Positions 41,075 through 52,169 of a DNA stretch of 64,000 nucleotides are shown piece by piece. Within the stretch, counting starts at the first letter, position 1. Every line of letters starts with the position of its first letter. The translations under genes were made by a program, and so were the position numbers. The notes under the pieces were generated by a model. That model was not told where the DNA came from. It worked only from the letters and a program-made list of their open reading frames with translations, and did no database searches. The stretch lies in the NCBI RefSeq assembly GCF_000142905.1, contig NW_013657654.1:1-64000 (forward strand), given 5' to 3'. Source of the stretch: Thecamonas trahens ATCC 50062 (Eukaryota; Apusozoa; Apusomonadida; Apusomonadidae).

Positions 41075-44000
41075 CTCGAGACATCAGCGTCGCTGGCCTT
41101 GAGGCCCTCACTCCGCCGCACGCTCTGCGGCTTGTTCTCGTGCTTGGCGCGAAGAACACGGTTTCCTCGGCAAGCGCCGCCAGCCGGACCTCGTAGCCGG
41201 GGTCGACAACGCCGGCTGGCGCGGCCGCTGCCGACAGCGCAGCCTGCTTCACCCGCAGCTGATCTTTGAGCACTGAAATGGTCCGCTCTTGCTCCACCAG
41301 ACGGCGGTGCAGCTTCTGGATGGAGACGTCCTCGCGCTCGCGCTCGTTCTCCAGAAGCGCGATCTTACGCTGGAGCTTGGTCGCCTCCACCAGCTGCTGC
41401 TCAAGGCCCATGTTGGCGGCGTAGAGCCGGTCTGCCCGGGCCCGCTGCTGCGCAGACTCGGCGAGCGCTGCCTGCAGCTCGGTCTTGGTGCGGTGCAGCT
41501 CCGATTCGAGCCGTCCGTTGGTCGCATCGCCCTGCGCCACTTCTTGCTCTAGCGTCTTGAGCAGCCGGTGCAGCTCGTCGACTTGCTTTTTGTACTCGTC
41601 GACTAGCGTCGACGAGTCCGGCCCAGTTCCGCTTCCACCCGAGCCCTGGCTTTGCGACCGCGCCATCATCGCCATCTTGTGCTCTAGTGCCCGATTCTCG
41701 CGAAGGAGTGCGGCATCGGCGCCCGTCAGTCCGGCCCCAAACACCCGCGCGCTCTGCTGCGACTGCGAGAGCTGCTGCAGTGCCGTCTCCAGCTGCGCTG
41801 CATACCGCCGCGCAGGCTCGAGCTCGCTCCGCAGCTCTGCAATGAGCTTGTCTTTCTCCTCCGACCCGCCCTCGAGCTCCGCCACACGCTGCTGCGCATG
41901 CCCTAGCTCCGCCCGCATTCGTCCCAGCTCGGCGTCGGCTGCCGCACGGGCTTCAGCAAGCTCGAACGACCCGTTGTGCGCCCGGATTGGTGACGTCGGC
42001 ACCTGTGCTCGTGCCGCAGCAGCCTCAGCCACCGCGGCGTCACGCGCAGCTTCGGCCTTGTCGCGTGCGGCCTCGGCCGCCCGCGCCACAGCCTCGGCTG
42101 CGGCCTTGTCCGCCACCGCAGCGTCACGCGCCGCCCGCGCCTCGCTCGCTCCTCGCGCCTTCTCCTGCAACTTGGCCATGACGGCCTCCAGCGAGCCGGT
42201 GACCTCAGCTAGCCGGCTGCGGTAGGCGTCGACGTCACGGAGCGCCGCGTCGCGCTCGGCAAGAAGCTCCTGCATCTGTGCCGCCCGCGCCGCGTCGGCC
42301 TCGGCCTGCACCCGTGCCGCGTCTTCGGCCTCGACATTAGAGACCAGCTCAGCCATCCGCTCCCGGATAGTTGCCTCCATCGTCTGCGTCGCCCGCGCCA
42401 AAAGCGCCACCGACTCGTCCTTGGCCGCCATCGTCTCGTCCAGCAGCCGCTCCAGCGCTGCCGACTCGGCCGCTTCCTGCGCCGCCATCGACTCGTCAAG
42501 CCGCGAACGCAGCAGGCTCACGTCATGAGTCATCGACCGCCAACGCGCCTCCGACTCGACCGCAAACGTCGACTGCATCTCGTGGATGGCTGCCGAAATC
42601 TGGTCCGCCGCACTCGTCTGCACCAACTCTAGCGTCCGCGACATCTGCTCACGCAGCGGCGCCTCGGCCACTTGGGCCTCGAGCGCCGCCAGCCGCTCGC
42701 TCTTGAAAGCCAACTCGCTCTCCAGCTCTGCAATCCGGGTACTCTCCACTGTCTGGGCCTTGGCGTCTGCTACTTGCTTCATCAGCCGCTCGATCCGAGC
42801 CTGCAGCTTGGCCTGCTCCTCGCTCGCCCGTGCTCGCTCCTCGTCGACCAGCGCCGCCACAGCATCCTCGGCAGCCTGTGACTCGACTCGCTTCACCAGC
42901 TGAGCGTGCTCTAGCTGGAGCGCATCGAGCGACTCGCGGAGCTGCGCTTCGGTCTCGCGCGCCTGTGCGAGCTCCCACTCCAGGTCGCGCTTGGCCGCAA
43001 CGAGAGAGTCGCGCGCGCCGAGCGCTTCGTGCGCCGCTCCCTCCAGCTCACCGTAGCGCTCGACATACGCGGCGAGATCCTTCGACGCTACCGCCACCGC
43101 TTCGCGGAGCTGCTCTAGCTCGGCCTGGACCATCTCCAGCTGCGCCTCGGCATCGCGGAGCGCCAACTTGTCCGCCGCCGCCGCCGCCGCCGCCGTCGCC
43201 GCCGCCTCAGTCTTCTCCAGCAAACGCGTTGGAGCTCGTCGAGCTTGGGCTCGAGCATCGCGTTCCGCACAGATGCCCGCTCCATCTCAGCGAGCGCATC
43301 GTTGGCCACCAGGCTCCCGCCCTGCAGCACCCCGTCGGCAGCATCGACGCTCCGCTGAAGCTCGGCCACGCGCTCGCGGAGCTGTGCCAGCTCAACGGCC
43401 TGCGCCTCGAGCTTCGTCGCGTCGGCAGCTGCAGCCGTCGCTGCGTCCTCGAGACGGGTCCGGAGCTCACGGTTGGCGCCGGTCAGCTCGTCGATCTGCT
43501 CCTTGCTTGCCCGCCACGACTCGGCCGCCGAGCTCGCTGCAGCCTTGGCCTTGGCGGCTGCAGCCTCAGCCTCTGCACGCACCTCTTCGTGCCGACGGAT
43601 CTGCTTGGCGGCTTCGCTTCGCGCGGTGGCAATGGCCTCCTCGCGGTCGCGCTCGCGGATGCGCTCGCGGTCGGCGCGCTCACGCTCACGCTCGGCCTCG
43701 ACACGCTCGACCTCGCGCATGCGGACCCGCTCTTCGTCAAGCCGGCGCTGCTCGCGCTCCTGGTCGCGGCGCTCGCGCTCCCGGTCGCGCTCGATGGCGC
43801 GAACCCGCTCGCGCTCCCGCTCGGCCCGCTCGCGCTCAGCCTCGAGCCGCACCCGCTCGCGCTCGCGCTCGCGCTCCTTTTCACGCTCAGCCTCGGCTCG
43901 CTCGCGCTCGATGTCGCGGATGCGCTCGAGCTCGATCCGCTCGCGCTCGCGCTCTTTCTCTCGGTCCTGCATCTCGCGGATGCGCTTTTCGTACTTGGCC

Positions 44001-46246
44001 CGCTCGCGGTCGAGAAGCTCACGCGCAGCATCGGCTGCCGCGGCTTGTGCCGTCGCCTGCATGGCCGACTCGGCCATCTTTTCGCGGGATGTCTGCACAT
44101 CGCGCTGCAGGCCGGCGAGTTCCAGCTGGAGCTGGGTGACCCGGGTCGAGAGCTCGGCCGCCAGCGCCCGCTCACCATCGCGCTCGCGCTTGGCTTCTTC
44201 CAGCGCGCCAACCGCGTTCTCAAGATCACGCTGGGCAACTGCGAGTTGGACGTGCAGGTCCGGCTGAGAGTGGATTGAAGCATCCTTCAGCCGTGCCTCT
44301 AGGTGCTCAACGTTGGCGTTGGCACGTGCGAGCTCGCTCTCAAGCACCTCGTTTCGCGCCGCGAGAGCTGCGCCGCCGTCGGCCTTGCGTAGCGCGTCTT
44401 CTAGCGCCTCGACATCCAGCCGGGCGGCCTTGATCTTGCGGTGGGCCTCCGACTGCGCGGTCTCAGCCTTTTCGTTGGCACTTGCCACCTTCTCCATCGC
44501 TTCGGCAAGCTCCTCACGGAGGTGCGCCTTCTCGTTGGCTGCTGCCTTGGTCACCTTGGTCAGCTGGCGGTCAGCAGCCTCGCGCGCGTCGTGCTCGAGC
44601 GTCAGCTGTCGAGTCAGTTTTGTCTTTGTCTGCTCAAGCTCCGCCACCTGTGCCTCGAGATGGGCCAGGTGCTCACGGGTAGTGGCTGCCCGCGCCAGCT
44701 CGCGCTGAGCCACCGAGTGCTTGGACCGCAAGTCGTCAAGCTCGTCAATAAGCGTGTCAATCCGCTCCTTGAGCGAGCTCCGCTCCGCGTTCCACTGCGA
44801 GGCCCGGGCGTTCAGCTCGCGCTCGGCCTCCTCGCGCCCCGACGTTGCCATGTGCAGCGCCCGTCGCTCGGATGCGTACTTGGCCTGCAGCTCGGCAATG
44901 AGTTCCTGCTGCGCCTCGGTCTCGTTGGCGGCCTCGGCGTCCTTGAGCTTGCGCCGCAAGTCGCGAACAGAAGTTGCGTGCCGGTCCTTGAGGTCTGCGA
45001 GGTCGTCAGCGAGCGCAGTGCACTTGATCTTGAGTGCCGAGCGGTCCGCTGCCAGCGCCCGCTCCTTGGCAGCAGCCTCGCGCTCGGCCTCAGCCCGCGA
45101 TGACTCGGCCTCGTCGAGACGTCGGGTCAGTGAACCGACCTTGACTTTGAGCCGGGCGGCCTCGTCGGCATGGCTCTGGGCCTCTGCCCGCGCTTGCTGC
45201 AGCGCCTCGGCGAGCTGGGCCCGTCCGCGCTCGACTGCCACGAGGCTCTCGCCGCCTTGCCCAAAGCTCCCCCTCTCGTTCCCACCCCCGCTCCCTCCGG
45301 CATCAAGCGCTGTGAGGATGCGTGACTCAGAATGGAGCATCTGGTCCTTCATGGCCGAGAGCTCGGCCACCATCTCGTTGACGGTCTCGTTCTTGGACCG
45401 CAGCGCATCTTTGAGTCGCGCGTTCTGGTTCTGCAGTGAGGCAATCTCGTCGCGCATGAGCATCATCTCTTGTTGGTTGAGCCCTGGCATGGCTTGCTGC
45501 GGATGCGGGTGGAGCGGGAAGCCGCCGCCGACGGACGCGCTGGCCTGTGCCTGCGCCTGTGCCGCCTGAAGCTGGGCGCGCAGCGACGCGATCTCCGCTG
45601 CCGCCGACGATGCTGCGTGGGCCTGCACGCCCGAGTTGTCGATCTGCGCCCGCATGGCACCGGCCTCGCGGCGGGCCTGCTCGAGTTGGCTCCGCGCTTG
45701 GTGAAGCATCGAGGTCAGGTGTGCGTTCTCCGACTCGAGCGCAGCCTTGTCCGACCGCAAGCCGCCGACCGAAGCGTCGACCTCGAGCTGCATGTTCTTG
45801 AGAATGGCCTCGTACTCGGCGCGGGTCTGCTCGCGCATCATCTCCATCTGCCGCAGCATGGCATCGTCATTGGTCGAGCCCGAGAGCGACGCCAGCCGCT
45901 GCTCGAGCATCTTGTTCTGCGAGCGGAGCGCTGCCATCTCCTGCGAGGTCTCGAAGGATGCGCGGTTGGCATCGAGCGCCGCCGCCTCGGCACACGAGAC
46001 CAGATCATTGATCTTGCCCTGCAAACGAGCATTCTCTTCCTTGAGCGAGCTTGCCGCCGTCTGTGCCGACGTCAGCTCCCACTCGAGCGTCCGCACCCGC
46101 TGCGCCAGCTCGCTGTTCTCGCTCCGTGCGCTCGCCAGCTCCGACTCGAGCAGCTTGAGCTCGGTCACCATCTCGTTGAGCGGCTGCACATACTCGAGCG
46201 GTACACCGCCATTGCCTCCGCTCCCGCCTTCTGTTGCCGAGGACAT
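41068..46246 (-). CDS. Giant coiled-coil protein with Arg/Glu-rich segment
   Basis: About 1,726 residues from ATG 46246 (coding sense continues upstream to 46294, so a first exon may be missing). Nearly the whole protein is Leu/Glu/Ala/Gln heptads (ELKLLESELASARSENSELA and similar), with a trichohyalin-like Arg/Glu-dense block at about 43650-44000 (REKERERERIELERIRDIER). A Ser/Gly linker lies near 41640. No catalytic domain is seen. Centrosomal, basal-body, Golgin or myosin-tail-like roles are all possible. Two frame changes occur, each as if one base were missing: the AAA at 43222-43224, and about 41150-41154. After the second, the better C-terminus (AKHENKPQSVRRSEGLKAS) ends at TGA 41068-41070, overlapping the RING gene's stop. 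Confidence 0.75.
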
Positions 46247-46912
46247 AATGCCTCTGCTGCCCGACGAGTCTGTCTCGCTCTCGTCCGTTGCCACCTCCTG
46301 TCACACTGCTCGTCCACCGCTCGCTCCCGCCTTGGCGCGCCGTCACCCGTTCGACCACAGACGTACAAATTTTGATTTCAAATTCGTTCGCTGCCCTCCG
46401 CCGCTGGAGAGCACACGAATGACAAAGTGGAGAGCAGCGGAAAAGAGGACCTTGTTTCGATGGAAGGAAGGCCATGTTTAACCATGGGTGAATACCGAGA
46501 GGTGGGGTCCTGGCCCTCCCTCCTTCGCGCCCTCCGCTCACGCCATTGCCATGCAAGCTTGCCGGGAAGACGCATGCGCAGTCTAGTGGGCATTAAGCTT
46601 GTACGGCACCACAGCCATACCGTCGTCACTACCCCGCGCCCTGCCGCCTCATCATATTCCGCTTCCGGGCGAGTCGCAAGTGGCCGCCGTTCCGCAACGA
46701 AAATGTCGTTGTCTGCTACGGTACCCGGCATGGTCGAGAGGAGAAAGCCGTGTACAGTCTGCAACCACCCCGTAGAGACTTATACATCGACACGCGGTAG
46801 CAAGTATGTACGGAAGCGGTGGTAGGTGTGTTAATTTCTCGGCTGCAGCTTGTCGGGGCCGCAGAAGGCGACGGCGAGACCGAGTGAAAACGGAGGACGG
46901 AGGACGCGGCGG
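46247..46912. other. Intergenic region upstream of the coiled-coil gene
   Basis: Contains an A/T-richer patch (ACAAATTTTGATTTCAAATTCG, part of a likely promoter) near 46366-46387. A plus-strand frame at 46427-46825 has mixed composition, including a C-x2-C (CTVCNH) near its end, but no homology I can name. I leave it unassigned. Confidence 0.4.
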
Positions 46913-47215
46913 CTAGCACCCGGTAGAGACGATGGAGCCGCAGTCACCGCAGCGCTTCTGCGGCATGAGGAGGCAGCAGATGAGCCCAATCGGGAAGAGG
47001 AGAACGGCAGTCACAATGCCGCAGCCGGTAAAGCTGTCCAGCGTGCGGTTGTGCGGGCAGCGGCCGTTGCCAGCAACCACCACCGTGTGCTGCGGCGGCT
47101 GTGCGTACTGGGCCTGTGCCGGGGCAGCAAACTGTTGCGGCGGCGGTGTCGCGTGCTGCTGCTGCGGGGCCGCGTACTGCGGCGGCGCATCGTTGCCCTC
47201 CATCTCGTTGCCCAT
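46913..47215 (-). CDS. BRI3-like small membrane protein
   Basis: A 100-residue protein from ATG 47215. The N-terminal half is Pro/Gln/Ala-rich (PPQYAAPQQQHATPPPQQ). The C-terminal half has CPHNRTLDSF, a single hydrophobic helix (GIVTAVLLFPIGLICCLL) and CGDCG. This Cys pair, helix, Cys pair arrangement is that of brain protein I3 (BRI3) and the related LITAF-like zinc-binding membrane anchors of late endosomes/lysosomes. Function is inferred from family only. Confidence 0.72.
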   Translation of the reverse strand: MGNEMEGNDAPPQYAAPQQQHATPPPQQFAAPAQAQYAQPPQHTVVVAGNGRCPHNRTLDSFTGCGIVTAVLLFPIGLICCLLMPQKRCGDCGSIVSTGC

Positions 47216-47495
47216 CGTTGCTCTTGTCTTTGTCTCGAGTCGAGTGTACCTTTTTGCACACTCTATCCGCTTCCTCTGCCAAATAAGGAACTCGCCGGCT
47301 CTGCAAAAACAAGCACACACTGACAACACCGGCCACCGAGTGCCATACTCGCCACCACGCCACCCTCAGCCTCCGCTATACTTGCCTACTACCACCCGTA
47401 CCCTTGCATGCTTTCCTTCCCTGTCCTTCCTCCCCCTTGCTTTCTTCTCTCATCCTTCCTGCGCTTCTTTCTTCATTATATACCTCCTCCTGAAA

Positions 47496-47791
47496 CAGCC
47501 CACCACAGCCCCCTAGCGACTCCACATATACAGCGGGGGCTGTTTCATCCGCGCGCACTCCCTCCCGATCAGCCAAACCACCGAGGATACAGCCCACCAC
47601 AGCCCCCTAGCGACTCCACATATACAGTGGGGGCTGTTTCATCCGCGCGCACTCCCTCCCGATCAGCCAAACCACCGAGGATACAGCCCACCACAGCCCC
47701 CTAGCGACTCCACATATACAGTGGGGGCTGTTTCATCCGCGCGCACTCCCTCCCGATCAGCCAAACCACCGAGGATACAGCCCAACACCGT
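47496..47791 (+). repeat. 94-bp tandem repeat, three full copies plus a partial fourth
   Basis: Units start at 47496, 47590, 47684 and (partial) 47778, differing at about one position. Each unit contains an 8-bp inverted repeat CAGCCCCC...GGGGGCTG separated by about 20 bases that include CACATATACAG, a TATA-like core. The array lies in the divergent promoter space between the BRI3-like gene (start 47215) and the USP gene (start 47934). Confidence 0.95.
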
Positions 47792-47933
47792 GGTCTATTT
47801 CAACCGAGTAGCCGCCCCGCCGAACCCCCCCCCCCCCCTCCCCCCCCCCCGAAAATTATGGCTCAAGCCAGTGCAGCCGTCCAGCCAGCAGCTGACCAGA
47901 GCTCCAGACAAGCGGCACCCCTCGCCAGCAGAC

Positions 47934-49310
47934 ATGTCGACACGACCAGGGTCGCCAACGAGCCCACGAGTGGGCAATGCAGAGCAGGGCGAACCTGAGC
48001 TCCTCATTCAGGCGTACTTTGAGCTTGGGCCGGATGAGGATGTGCTCGAGTTTGAGGGCAACAAGTTCCTGGTGTGCGTCAACGGGTCCAAGCACTCGAA
48101 GTGGGCCATGCGGTATACTATGGAAATCATGCAAGAGAATGATCGGCTGTACCTGTTCCATGCATACTCGCCCAAGGAGAACCCAAAGTATAAGGACGAG
48201 GCTCTGGCTCTGGTGGAGGAGCTGGTGACCGAGGCCAAGTACGCCAACGAGTGGCTTTCCATCGCCTCGATCCTCTTGCCTACCAAGAAGGTCAAGGAGG
48301 CCATCTGTGACATGGCGCTTGCTCTCGACATGTCCTTTGTCGTTCTTGGCACCACCCGTCGCGCCCGTATTGTCTCCAAGTTTGCCGGCAACACCGGGCT
48401 TCACGTCGTCCACCACTCGCCGCTCCCGGTCATTGTCGTCACCGACTCGTACGATCCGGTCAAGCCGCACAACTGGTGGGTCCTCCACGTCGACTTTACC
48501 CGCGCTGCGCACCACGCCTTCCACGTTCTGCGGCCGATGGTCAAGCACACCACAGAGGTTGATCTCGTCCACGTGTTCTCGGGCGAGGACCCGGACCCGG
48601 TCAACGTCCGCAAGATGGAGGAGTACACCGCCCGCTTTGCTCGCGAGCAGCGCGGCAAGGACTGCACCTGCGAGACTCGCATGGTCTCTGGCAACGTCTC
48701 CACCGTCCTCACAGAGGTTGCTTCCGAGCCGGGCGTCACCCTCCTGGTTCTTGGCTACACGCCCGAGACGTACAAGGAGTACATTGCCCACTGCCTGTTC
48801 AACGCCACCGCCGAGGCCATTCTCGTCGTCAAGACGCCACTGCCCAAGTTCGATTCGCTTGCCTCGAGCTCAGGCGTCATGCCGCGCCTCAAGGTCACCG
48901 CCTCAACCGACAACCTGCATGACGCCGACGAGGCCGCAGAGGCCATGCTCGCCGGTCGCCGCACCCGCGTCCGCGCACTCTCGGTCGCCGACCCGCGTCT
49001 CGCCGACGACGACGTCGACACCCATGCCAACGCCGCCTATGACCCCGACGCTACCGAGAAGGACAAGGCCGACAAGGGCAAAGGCCTCGCCCCGGGCCAG
49101 TCGCCGCCGTCGTCGCCACGCTCCGGCTGTTCTACCCACCTCCACGACTCGTCCGCGCCGCAGTCGACCAAGGCCTCGGACTCGGACTCGGACTCGGACT
49201 CGGACTCGGACTCGGGTACGGGCACGGGCTCGAGCTCGGACTCGGACTCGGACACGGCCACCGGCACGGATACAGTCTCAAACTCGGGCTCCAGCTCAAG
49301 CTCCGACTAG
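47934..49310 (+). CDS. Double universal-stress-protein (USP) domain protein
   Basis: 458 residues from ATG 47934. Two USP-like alpha/beta domains are in tandem. The first (about 42-165) starts NKFLVCVNGSKHSKWAMRYT and ends FVVLGTTRRARIVSKFAGNT...LPVIVVTD. The second (about 175-300) starts WWVLHVDFTRAAHHAFHVLR and ends LLVLGYTPETYKEYIAHCLF...EAILVVKT. The G-x2-G-x9-G-S/T ATP loop is imperfect in both copies, so nucleotide binding is uncertain. The C-terminus is a disordered Ser-Asp repeat made by GGACTC units (49178-49215) and related Ser/Thr/Gly runs. A C-rich tract precedes the start. It converges on MLH3 with nine bases between stop codons. Confidence 0.82.
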   Translation: MSTRPGSPTSPRVGNAEQGEPELLIQAYFELGPDEDVLEFEGNKFLVCVNGSKHSKWAMRYTMEIMQENDRLYLFHAYSPKENPKYKDEALALVEELVTEAKYANEWLSIASILLPTKKVKEAICDMALALDMSFVVLGTTRRARIVSKFAGNTGLHVVHHSPLPVIVVTDSYDPVKPHNWWVLHVDFTRAAHHAFHVLRPMVKHTTEVDLVHVFSGEDPDPVNVRKMEEYTARFAREQRGKDCTCETRMVSGNVSTVLTEVASEPGVTLLVLGYTPETYKEYIAHCLFNATAEAILVVKTPLPKFDSLASSSGVMPRLKVTASTDNLHDADEAAEAMLAGRRTRVRALSVADPRLADDDVDTHANAAYDPDATEKDKADKGKGLAPGQSPPSSPRSGCSTHLHDSSAPQSTKASDSDSDSDSDSDSGTGTGSSSDSDSDTATGTDTVSNSGSSSSSD

Positions 49311-49319
49311 CACTACACG

Positions 49320-51673
49320 CTACCGGTCGCCGCTCGGCCGTGCTGCGGTCCACAGCGGGACCATGGTCGGCCGCCCGTGCGCGCACTGGAACGGCAACTC
49401 GCACTCGATCAAGTCGTCGAGAATGGCCTGCTGCTGGCCTACGTCGAGCTCGTCGCCGAACCGGACCGCCGAATGGCACGCAGCCGAGTGCAGCGCGTGG
49501 GTGATCAGCCGTGGCACAAGCCGGCTGCTCCGCGCCTCAAGGACGGCATTGGCGTAGGAGACGACGCCAGCCCAGACAGTCGCCGACAACGCACCCGCGC
49601 CGATAATGCTCGGCAACGTCGCCACTTCCACCACCGTCTCCAGCACCCGCGCGTCGATGCCCCACTCGTGCAGCGCGTCGCGCGCCTCGTTCACCACCAG
49701 CGCCTCGGCCGGCGACGCCGCAAACACCATCGGCCGCGCCAAGTGGATAATCCGCGCCACCCGCGGCACTATCCCGGCGTCCAGCACCACGTCGGCCTCG
49801 AGCGCCTCCAGCCGCGTCCGCTCGTGCGCCGCATGCTGATCCACCACCACCAGCCAACCGTTCGAGACCAGCCGCGCGAGGATAAACTCGGCGTTGGCCT
49901 GTCCCACCGCCACAAGCCCACTCTTCAGCGCGGCCTTGGTCAGCTTGACAGGCACCAGCGCACGGGCGGATGTCTGGCTCCCTTCGACTGCCGAGCCAAA
50001 CTGTCGCGGTTGCCAACATTCAAAGAGCGTGCGGACACGGTCGGCAGCGCCCGGCGTCGCCACGCGCGCACTGCTAGCCGCCAAGCTCCGCCCCCCGTGC
50101 CGCAGCAGGCGCGGCACCTTGCGAGGCCGCGCGTTGCCGCTCTCACCATTGCTGTCACGCCGCCGTACCCGCGCCGACGCCGAGCTCCGCGACTCTGCTA
50201 GCTTGTCGAGCGTCGCCCGCCGGGTCGTTGTCAGCGATCCGAAGAGCGGCACAGTTAGCTTGGGAGGCGGCGCGGCGTAGTTTTCATCGTCGTCGCTCTC
50301 CAGCGTCGCGCCTGCCGTCGCCAGCAGACGCGCCAGATCGCGGGAGGCCTGACTAGCCGACGGCGCTTCGGGCCGGATCCGTCGCAGCGTATACGGCGAT
50401 GACGCGAGCGACGCCGCCGCCGCCGTCTCCCGAACCGACGGCGGTGAATTTGCGCCGCGCTCAACACGGCCGACAAGGCTGGCCCGTGACAGCGGTCGCG
50501 AGACTGCAGCCGCCAGCGCGCTCGCGACAACCTCAGCCAACGCATCCAGCGCCGCGCGTCCGACAAAGAGTGACGAGTAGACGACATGAATTCGGTCTGC
50601 CAACGAGGCAAGCTCATCATCGAGCGCATCGCCCGCAACCACGCCACCACCACGCCGAAGACGCAGCTCGAGCGACGCTGCAGGCATGGCAATGTCTACC
50701 ACGCAAGCCAGATACCGAGCTCGCACTCGTGCACTTGCCTTGGCCGCGCCGTTTGGCGAGAAAATGAGACCGGGGTGCCCGCGAGCTCCGGCGAGGTCGC
50801 CGGCCGCCACCGGCAGCCCACAGCTTGCCACCAGCTGGGCATCGGCCCACACGCCACGTGCAATGCCCAGCAGCAGCTTGTGGATCGGCGAGCTGCGCGC
50901 GAGTGGCACTGAGTTGATGCACACGTGCATGACCGACGGCGACGCGCCAAACGTCCGCGGGTGCCCGATGACATCAGCCTTCCCGCCGCCCGGAAGCGGC
51001 AAGAGCATGTCGGCAGTGGCTCGACCGAGGTAAAACGTCGTTGGCGATGTGTGCAGCGGCCGTGGCGGCAGCAAATACTGCTTGGCGCCCTTGTCCCACA
51101 CCGAGAACGCCACATCGGGCCGCGCTATCGCGAGGCGGCGCACAAAGTCCGCAATCTCGCCCAGCTGCGGCCGCGCTCGTCCGGCCTGCGCCCGCACAGG
51201 CAGACATGCAAACAAGTCGTGGAAAGCAACTCGAGTCTCAGCCCAGTCGGGCAGCGGGTGCAGGACCCGCCCGCGATGGACGAGCTCGTATCCGGCGTCA
51301 TCGCCAGAGTCCACCACCGGCGGCGCAACCGTTTGGCACCAAACTCGCGCGAGGCAAACTCAGCAAGCCCTGCCGTGGATGCTAGCGCCGCCAGCGCTCC
51401 TCCGCGCGGGCGGACTTCTGACGACTTCTTGGAAGTGGCAAAGCGGACAAAGACAAGATCCATATCGTCGGCACACGACAGTCCGCCGCCGTTGTCGATC
51501 ACGCTCGCCGTGAGGCTTCTCGGCTCGAGCGCCACCGCAATCTTGGAAGCCCCGCTCTCCACAGCGTTGATGACCAGCTCAAACACCGCATGTGCGAACG
51601 AACCGACACGTGCTGCACCCACCACACGCACAGCAGAAGCCGGTGCAAGCACACGTATCTGCCTGGTCGCCAT
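49320..51673 (-). CDS. MLH3: MLH3, MutL-family mismatch-repair endonuclease
   Basis: MLH3 pairs with MLH1 (MutL-gamma), nicking DNA in mismatch repair and meiotic crossover resolution. About 784 residues from ATG 51673. The GHKL ATPase N-terminus has FELVINAVESGASKIAVAL, DNGGG, ATSKKSSEVRPRGGALAAL. The C-terminal endonuclease domain has the full metal-binding set: DQHAAHERTRLE (about 608), ACHSAVRFGDEL and LPFQCAHGRP (about 757). LPFQCAHGRP and ACHSA are MLH3-like rather than PMS2-like. The frame switches near 51313-51320, as if one G were missing, in the middle of the ATPase domain. The central linker is low-complexity and differs from homologues as expected. Confidence 0.88.
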
Positions 51674-52169
51674 GGAGGAGTGTGGGCGTGCGGGGAGGAG
51701 GGGACATTCGTGGTGACCAGGATCGTCGTCAGGATCGTGATCGCGATCGCGATCGCGATCGCAATCGCAAGCGCAATCAAGTGCCGGAGCAGGAGCAGGA
51801 GCCAGAGCTGCGCATGCAAGAACCTTTCAGAGGGTGGGCAGCCAGCCAGGATGGATTGTTGAAACATAAAGNNNNNNNNNNNNNNNNNNNNNNNNNNNNN
51901 NNNNNNNNNNNNNNNNNNNNNNNNNNNNNNNNNNNNNNNNNNNNNNNNNNNNNNNNNNNNNNNNNNNNNNNNNNTTCTCATTCATGTTGCAATATAACGG
52001 GAGAGTCATCATATCATCCCCACCAACAGCGAACCCCCCCACCCCCCTCCCCTGACCCTAAAAAGGTCGTGAAACGGCCAGCCGTTGCGCAGGCAGCCGG
52101 GTAGCCGACACGACCTGTCGCAGAGACGGCAGACCGAAGCAGCGGTCGGCGTGCGGGAAAGGGGCGTGG
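51674..52169. other. Assembly gap and flanking intergenic DNA
   Basis: Bases 51872-51974 are N (103), a scaffold gap of nominal size. To the left is a (GATCGC)n hexamer array (about 51731-51766). To the right is the C-rich leader of the gene at 52170. No gene is visible, but an exon could be hidden in the gap. Confidence 0.9.

Noticed and set aside
43168-44278. Plus-strand Arg/Ala- and Ser/Arg-rich frames opposite the coiled-coil gene
   Set aside because: They are antisense of the Arg/Glu-rich coiled coil and have extreme composition and no domain.
46427-46825. Plus-strand 132-codon frame with a CTVC motif
   Set aside because: Mixed composition but no recognisable fold, and no supporting leader or partner exon. 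Left as intergenic.
47496-47791. CRISPR or transposon terminal repeats
   Set aside because: The 94-bp units are head-to-tail without unique spacers, and no transposase or inverted ends flank them.
49132-49479. Minus-strand frame of Ser-Pro repeats over the USP tail
   Set aside because: It arises from antisense of the GGACTC repeat and the end of MLH3.
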